64,000 nucleotides of DNA from Prauserella halophila (GTDB lineage Bacteria > Actinomycetota > Actinomycetes > Mycobacteriales > Pseudonocardiaceae), in NCBI RefSeq assembly GCF_024171895.1, contig NZ_JAMTCQ010000010.1:124001-188000 (forward strand), written 5' to 3'. The position numbers were made by a program, and so were the translations under genes. Position 1 is the stretch's first letter; the number at the start of each line of letters is the position of its first letter. Positions 60,187-64,000 of this stretch are shown here, one piece after another. The notes under the pieces are model-generated. The model searched no databases. It was not told the origin of the DNA and was given only the letters and a program-made list of their open reading frames with translations.

Positions 60187-61035
60187 TCAGGCCGCGATCT
60201 GGTCGAGGGCCTGCCGGGCGGCGCTGCGGGGCTCGCGGCCGAGCAGTTCGCCCAGTAGCGGTCCGGGTTCCGCGTAGTGGCCGCTCCGGGCGGCCTGGAA
60301 CATGCCGAGCGCCATGTCGGCCAGGAACTCCGGCGTGCCCTGCGCGATCCGGTCGGCACGCCACTGCGCATCGTCGACGACGGTGCGTTCGATCGTGCGG
60401 CCGGCGGCCTCGGTCAGGATCGTGGCGAAGTCGTCGAGGGTGACGGGCGGCGCGGCGAGCGTCACGGGGCCGTCGAACGAACGGTCGCCGGCGAGGACGA
60501 CCGCTGCGGCCTCGGCGAGGTCGGCGCGCTCGGTCCACGGGAGGGGGCCGTCGGCCGGTTGCGCGATCACACCGGTCTCCTGCCAGGGGCCCAGCAACTG
60601 GCCGAGGTCGCCGAAGAAGCCGTTGCGCAGCGCAGTCCACGCTGTTCCGGAGTCGGCGAGGGCGGCTTCGGTGGCGGCGTGTACGGCCGCCGGAGGGTAC
60701 GGGCTTCCCACGGGGTTCTGCTGACTCGTGTAGAGGATCCTCGTGGCACCGGCCGCGACGGCCGCATCGATCGCCGTGCGGTGCTGGCCGAGCACGTCGG
60801 CCGACATGTCGTTGGAGCTCACCAGCAGTACCTGCTCGGCGCCCTCGAACGAATCGCGTAGCGCCACCGGGTCGTCGTAGGAGCCCTGCCGTACGCGTAC
60901 ACCGCGGTCGGCGAGGTGCTGTGCCTTGCCGACGTCGCGCGCGCTGACACCGATGCGCCCGGCCGGTACGCGTTCGAGGAGGTGCTCGACGGTGGCCCCG
61001 TTGAGAGAGCCGGTGGCACCCGTGACAACGATCAT
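60187..61035 (-). CDS. NmrA/NAD(P)H-binding atypical SDR
   Basis: A 282-aa atypical short-chain reductase. N-terminal MIVVTGATGSLNGATVEHLLERVP gives the glycine-rich NADP motif. RVRQGSYDDPVALRDSFEGAEQVLLVSS is the usual NmrA second block. The ordinary Tyr-Lys catalytic pair is not evident (TSQQNPVGSPYPPAAVHAATEAAL). Similar to quinone reductase QOR2 or redox-sensor proteins. ATG at 61035 follows GGAG. Divergent from a TetR gene across about 200 bases with an operator-like dyad. Confidence 0.86.
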   Translation of the reverse strand: MIVVTGATGSLNGATVEHLLERVPAGRIGVSARDVGKAQHLADRGVRVRQGSYDDPVALRDSFEGAEQVLLVSSNDMSADVLGQHRTAIDAAVAAGATRILYTSQQNPVGSPYPPAAVHAATEAALADSGTAWTALRNGFFGDLGQLLGPWQETGVIAQPADGPLPWTERADLAEAAAVVLAGDRSFDGPVTLAAPPVTLDDFATILTEAAGRTIERTVVDDAQWRADRIAQGTPEFLADMALGMFQAARSGHYAEPGPLLGELLGREPRSAARQALDQIAA

Positions 61036-61125
61036 CGGAACTCCAATCGGGTGTCGAGCTGTGTCGGCACGCCTGCACATAAATTGACCTGGTTGGTTAG
61101 TTTGTGTCCTCGGCCGAGGCTAGAT

Positions 61126-61148
61126 AACCTGACCTTCCGGGTCAAGTT
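61126..61148. promoter_or_regulatory. Operator candidate between NmrA-type gene and tetR
   Basis: AACCTGACC-TTCCG-GGTCAAGTT, 8 of 9 paired. Further upstream lies TTGACCTGGTTGGTTAG, another TTGACC half-site. Likely binding site of the adjacent TetR. Confidence 0.55.
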
Positions 61149-61152
61149 GTTG

Positions 61153-61217
61153 TGGTCCGGTGCTGTGGCCCGGTGTCGTGGTGCAGTGCTGTGGTCCGGT
61201 GTCGTGGTGCGGTGTTC
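61153..61217. repeat. 13-bp tandem repeat, five units, in the tetR leader
   Basis: Units of the form TGGTCCGGTGCTG or TGGTGCGGTGTCG, five in a row, directly after the operator-like dyad and ending about 20 bases before the tetR ATG. Confidence 0.8.
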
Positions 61218-61237
61218 GACCGAGTGGAAGGTGAGGC

Positions 61238-61915
61238 ATGACCGACGAGCCTGCGCAGCCAGCTCCCGGGGAACCAAAGCCTGCGGAGTCAAAGCCTGCG
61301 GAGCGCGAGCCTGCGGACTCGAAGACTGCGGAGCCGAAGACTGCGGAGCCGCGGTTGCGTGCCGATGCCAGGCGCAACACCGAGCAGATCCGTCGTGCCG
61401 CGATCGATGCGTTCCGCGGCCGCGGGCTCGCCGTGCCGTTGGAAGACGTGGCCAAGGCGGCGGGCGTGAGCAAGGCGACGGTCTTCAACCGGTTCGGCGG
61501 CCGGATCGGGCTCATCGAGGCCGTCATCGAACAACTCGTCGCAGGCGAGCTGTACGCCGTCATCGAGCACGCCCGGACCATCGCGAACGCCGGCGAACGG
61601 GTCGCGTACTACATCGCCGCGGTCCGCGAGCTCCAGTACCGCCAGCCCGCCGCCAACGACGTACTGCTGCAGATGTATCCCGAATCGCAGCAGCTCATGG
61701 CGATCTGCCACGTGGCGGGCGAGTTCAACGCCGAGCTCATCGCCGCGGGACACGAGTCGGGCGAGCTCCGGCCGGAGTTCCGGACCGGCGATCTGCAGGC
61801 ACTCATCCACGACGGCGCGCTCGCGCTCAAGTACGGAACCCCGCCTTCCGCGGCCGATTACGACCGCCGCACCACGTTCCTTCTCGACGGAATCCGCCGG
61901 CCTCGACGCGAGTAA
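61238..61915 (+). CDS. TetR family regulator with pentapeptide-repeat N-terminus
   Basis: A 225-aa regulator. The first 38 residues are a Pro/Glu/Lys/Ala repeat (EPKPA, ESKPA, EREPA, DSKTA, EPKTA) encoded by five 15-bp units. The HTH follows: QIRRAAIDAFRGRGLAVPLEDVAKAAGVSKATVFNRFGGRIGLIEA. Helical ligand domain to the end. ATG at 61238 has GTGAGG nearby. Internal starts after the repeat are conceivable but none is well placed. Probably represses the divergent NmrA-type reductase. Confidence 0.86.
   Translation: MTDEPAQPAPGEPKPAESKPAEREPADSKTAEPKTAEPRLRADARRNTEQIRRAAIDAFRGRGLAVPLEDVAKAAGVSKATVFNRFGGRIGLIEAVIEQLVAGELYAVIEHARTIANAGERVAYYIAAVRELQYRQPAANDVLLQMYPESQQLMAICHVAGEFNAELIAAGHESGELRPEFRTGDLQALIHDGALALKYGTPPSAADYDRRTTFLLDGIRRPRRE
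61271..61345. repeat. 15-bp tandem repeat in the tetR gene
   Basis: Five 15-bp units of the type GAGTCAAAGCCTGCG, in frame, encoding E-x-K-x-A pentads. Confidence 0.85.
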
Positions 61916-61928
61916 GCCGCGGCCGGCG

Positions 61929-62579
61929 TCAGCTGGGCCGCCACACCTGCCCTTGGACGAGGTCGTTGAAGCCCAGCCACGTCAGGTTCATCAGCCACGA
62001 CGCGAGCACGCCCGGCGACAGGTCCGGGTGGTCCAGCCACCAGTCCGCGAGTGCCTCCGCGGCGCCGACCAGCGCGGCCGACAGGCCCTCGCCGGAGAAT
62101 TCGGCCTGTTCTCCGAGGCCCTTGCGTGAGCCCTCCGACACGACCAGCTTCGTCACCATCTCGATCGCGTGCGAGCGCAGCGCGGTGACCTCGGCGGCGA
62201 ACTTCTCGCCCACGGCCAGTGCCTGCTGGTGCAGCACCGTCCAGGACGCGCGGTGTTCGGCCACGAACCCGTAGAACGCGCGCAGCCCCGTCCACAGCTG
62301 CATGTCGGCGGCGACGTCCACGTCGATACCCGTTCGCACGGCCTCGATCAGCCGATTCGCCTCGCGGCGGATGCATTGGAGGAACAGGTCCTCCTTCGAG
62401 CCGAGGTAGCTGTAGATCATCGGCTTCGACACGCCCGCGACCTCGGACACCTCGTCCATCGAGGCGGGGTGGTAGCCGTGGCGGGCGAACACCGTGACGG
62501 CGGCGTCGAGAATCTGCTTCTCGCGCACCGCCCTCGGCAGGCGTTTCGATTTCTCCGCCTGCTGCTCGCTCTCCGTCAC
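61929..62579 (-). CDS. TetR family transcriptional regulator
   Basis: A 216-aa regulator. HTH REKQILDAAVTVFARHGYHPASMDEVSEVAGVSKPMIYSYLGSKEDLFLQCI at residues 20-70. C-terminal domain GLSAALVGAAEALADWWLDHPDLSPGVLASWLMNLTWLGFNDLVQG is typical of actinobacterial lipid-metabolism regulators. The GTG at 62579 follows GGAGG; longer frames lack support. Convergent with the previous TetR (13-base gap) and divergent from the SCP2 gene. Confidence 0.88.
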   Translation of the reverse strand: MTESEQQAEKSKRLPRAVREKQILDAAVTVFARHGYHPASMDEVSEVAGVSKPMIYSYLGSKEDLFLQCIRREANRLIEAVRTGIDVDVAADMQLWTGLRAFYGFVAEHRASWTVLHQQALAVGEKFAAEVTALRSHAIEMVTKLVVSEGSRKGLGEQAEFSGEGLSAALVGAAEALADWWLDHPDLSPGVLASWLMNLTWLGFNDLVQGQVWRPS

Positions 62580-62772
62580 GCTTCCTCCCGGTCGACGACT
62601 CGTCGGTGCCGCCGATCCCCGCGGCGGCACACCGTTGGGTGACTCTACGCCGCGCCGCGGTACCGTGTCCCCGTGATCCGCTCGCAGTGGCACCGGCGAG
62701 CGGGACGGCTGCGGCCGCAGGGCTCACCCGACCCGGTACCCGCGATCGGTCAACCCGACAGGTGCATTTGCC

Positions 62773-62784
62773 GGTATATATACC
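62773..62784. promoter_or_regulatory. Perfect palindrome in the SCP2 promoter
   Basis: GGTATATATACC, extending weakly to GGGGTATATATACCGG on the complement, 18 bases before the SCP2 start. AT core in GC-rich DNA at a likely -10 position. Candidate site for the divergent TetR. Confidence 0.55.
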
Positions 62785-62802
62785 CCTGAGTAACCTGACG
62801 CC

Positions 62803-63357
62803 GTGCCGACTGGAAGTGTGCTCGACGAGTTCGCGCGCAGCATCGACGTGGCAGTGCTGAGCACCGAACAGTTTCTCCGTGTGCTCGAGACGCTCCACAT
62901 GCTGGACTCGACCGGCTCGGGCATCGAGCTCGATTCGCTATCCACCGACGTGCTGGCCGCGATCGTGCGTGCGGCGTCGAAGGAGCAGCTCGCGGGCGTG
63001 GCCCGCCATCCGCAGCTGCGCGCGCTGTTCCTCGAAGAGGTGTTCCGCCGCATGGCCGACCACTTCAGTCCGGAGCGTGCCGGGGACGCGGACATCGTCG
63101 TGACCTGGCGTTTCCCGAACGGGGACGATTACGACCGCTACCAGACGGTCATCGAGGACGGCCGTTGCGTGTCGACGGCCGACTGTGTGCTCACCCCGGA
63201 CACGACGATCACCGCGCCGTTCGACGACTTCCTCCGCGTCGCCACCGGCAACGCCCGTCCGGCGTCGCAGTTCGTCAGGGGCAAGCTGAAGGTCAAGGGT
63301 GACTACGCGCCCGCCGTCCGTATGCTCAGCTTCTTCGACCTCCCGGGGGCGGCCTGA
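62803..63357 (+). CDS. SCP2 sterol-binding-domain protein
   Basis: A 184-aa protein. An N-terminal helical part (SVLDEFARSIDVAVLSTEQFLRVLETLH) is followed by an SCP2-like domain. Conserved features are ADIVVTWRFPNGDDYDRYQTVIEDGRC, DTTITAPFDDFLRVATGNARPASQFVRGKLKVKGD and the C-terminal DYAPAVRMLSFFDLP. The G-KLKVKGD block is the SCP2 hallmark and suggests binding of a hydrophobic ligand or CoA ester. GTG at 62803; the leader is short, downstream of a TA-rich palindrome. Confidence 0.87.
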   Translation: MPTGSVLDEFARSIDVAVLSTEQFLRVLETLHMLDSTGSGIELDSLSTDVLAAIVRAASKEQLAGVARHPQLRALFLEEVFRRMADHFSPERAGDADIVVTWRFPNGDDYDRYQTVIEDGRCVSTADCVLTPDTTITAPFDDFLRVATGNARPASQFVRGKLKVKGDYAPAVRMLSFFDLPGAA

Positions 63358-63391
63358 CGGCGGGCGCGTGTCGTCACGGGTCGGAGGCGGC

Positions 63392-63832
63392 TCAGCCGAA
63401 GGCGACGACCTCCCCGCGGTCGCCGAAAACAACGGCCTCGTTGTAGGCGATTTCCCAGCGGTTGCCCTCGGGGTCGGCGAAGTAGGCCGACCTGCCGCCC
63501 CAGGCGCGCTCCTGTGGTTCGGCGACGTCGCCCGCGCCCATGGCGAGAGCAGCGTCGTAGGCCGTGTCGACGTCCTCCGGGCTGTCGACGTTGACGGCGA
63601 GCGTGAACCCACCGCCGTACATGCCTGCGCCCGTCTCCTCGGACAGTGCCGTCCGCGGATGCAGCGCCAGCACCACGCCGCCGACCAGGAAGCCCACCCA
63701 GTCGTCACGGCTGGCGGGCAGTTCCTCCCAGCCGAGCGCCCTGTAGAAATCGCGCAGTTCCTCGACGTTCGCTGCGGCCAACGTCACGACGGTCATTCGC
63801 TGCGGCACGGTCCGCGCTGGTACTTCGGTCAT
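63392..63832 (-). CDS. VOC (glyoxalase/dioxygenase fold) protein
   Basis: A 146-aa vicinal-oxygen-chelate protein, one fold unit pair. MTVVTLAAANVEELRDFYRALGWEEL opens the first module; ADPEGNRWEIAYNEAV closes the second, with Glu in the metal position. The first-module metal ligand seems lost, so it may be a binding or resistance protein rather than an enzyme. ATG at 63832 is chosen over 63853. Confidence 0.84.
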   Translation of the reverse strand: MTEVPARTVPQRMTVVTLAAANVEELRDFYRALGWEELPASRDDWVGFLVGGVVLALHPRTALSEETGAGMYGGGFTLAVNVDSPEDVDTAYDAALAMGAGDVAEPQERAWGGRSAYFADPEGNRWEIAYNEAVVFGDRGEVVAFG

Positions 63833-63971
63833 GACCCGGATTGTGCCTTCCACCCTCGGTAGGACTGCGACGGCGTGCGGTGATGCCCGGAATGGGCGGT
63901 TGATACTCCCGTCGGCTTCACACGGTGATCACGAGCAGGATCAAAACGGACGTCCCGTACGTTGACCCGAT

Positions 63972-64000
63972 ATGGCCGTTCTGCTCTTGCTGTACGTGAT
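63972..64000 (+). CDS. 5' end of an unidentified gene (partial)
   Basis: ATG at 63972 opens MAVLLLLYV and is still open when the window ends. The hydrophobic start suggests a membrane or signal segment. Too short to identify, and even coding status is uncertain. Confidence 0.3.

Overview
This window reads as chromosomal DNA of a high-GC actinomycete, most likely Pseudonocardiaceae (Saccharomonospora/Prauserella/Amycolatopsis-like; an inference from gene content, not a database match). Pointers are pervasive GTG starts, ATGA/GTGA coupled genes, GTP-type PEP carboxykinase, DUF5318-PadR-inositol phosphate synthase in the order known from Mycobacterium, a FabG4/MaoC/thiolase block like mycobacterial Rv0241c-Rv0243, DUF6802 and DUF6297 proteins, EspG/PPE-like type VII secretion genes and a paired dynamin-like GTPase locus. 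I see no tRNA, rRNA, CRISPR array, transposase or phage gene. One alpha/beta hydrolase remnant and one 13-codon gene stub are the clear broken genes.

Layout. 0-3.6 kb: DUF5318, PadR regulator, inositol-1-phosphate synthase, HAD phosphatase. 3.8-9.5 kb: MFS exporter, Tat-exported PhoX-type phosphatase, SDR, NUDIX and a membrane protein. 9.6-11.6 kb: GntR/YtrA-type regulator with its ABC exporter. 12-15.7 kb: TetR regulator divergent from an FAD aromatic monooxygenase, then an SAH/MTA-type deaminase. 15.9-21.5 kb: two-component system divergent from a BceAB/MacB-like ABC pair. 21.8-27.5 kb: TrmB, an unknown protein with a 15-bp minisatellite, an ABC-2 exporter pair, and a coupled TetR-SDR pair. 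27.6-32.3 kb: a small type VII (ESX) accessory island with EspG, PPE/WXG-like proteins, an EspC/PE-like protein carrying a YxxxD signal, and a tandemly duplicated DUF3558 lipoprotein. 32.4-34.5 kb: a second NarL-type two-component pair. 34.7-38.9 kb: two dynamin-like GTPases flanking a short GrpE-like protein. 39-47.3 kb: DUF6802 protein, PEP carboxykinase, methyltransferase, F420-type oxidoreductase, ABC-ATPase/DUF6297 pair, Nramp-related transporter with an XRE regulator. 47.3-54.4 kb: DnaA-box-like cluster, secreted tripeptidyl-peptidase-type hydrolase, septum-formation lipoprotein, a 53-aa protein, AAA ATPase, secreted glycerophosphodiesterase, DoxX-like protein. 54.5-58.2 kb: thiolase divergent from FabG4-MaoC around one palindromic operator. 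58.3-64 kb: GlxA-type regulator divergent from an isochorismatase-like hydrolase, NmrA-type reductase divergent from TetR, a second TetR divergent from an SCP2 protein, a VOC protein and the first codons of a gene that runs off the end.

Three themes cut across the window. (1) Several regulator/target pairs show palindromes in the expected control region (PadR, MFS, GntR, TetR x3, FabG4, SCP2). (2) Short tandem repeats with 13-18 bp units occur in at least nine places, coding and non-coding, and three have expanded in frame into low-complexity tails. (3) A family of strong palindromes built on an AAGGGCACCTT or AAGGGCGCCTT core sits at the ends of convergent genes. The most unusual locus is the ESX island: two DUF3558 copies are colinear over 639 nt and then differ by one base in a G run (7 versus 6). 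That base decides whether the lipoprotein stops or continues into the next secretion-substrate gene.
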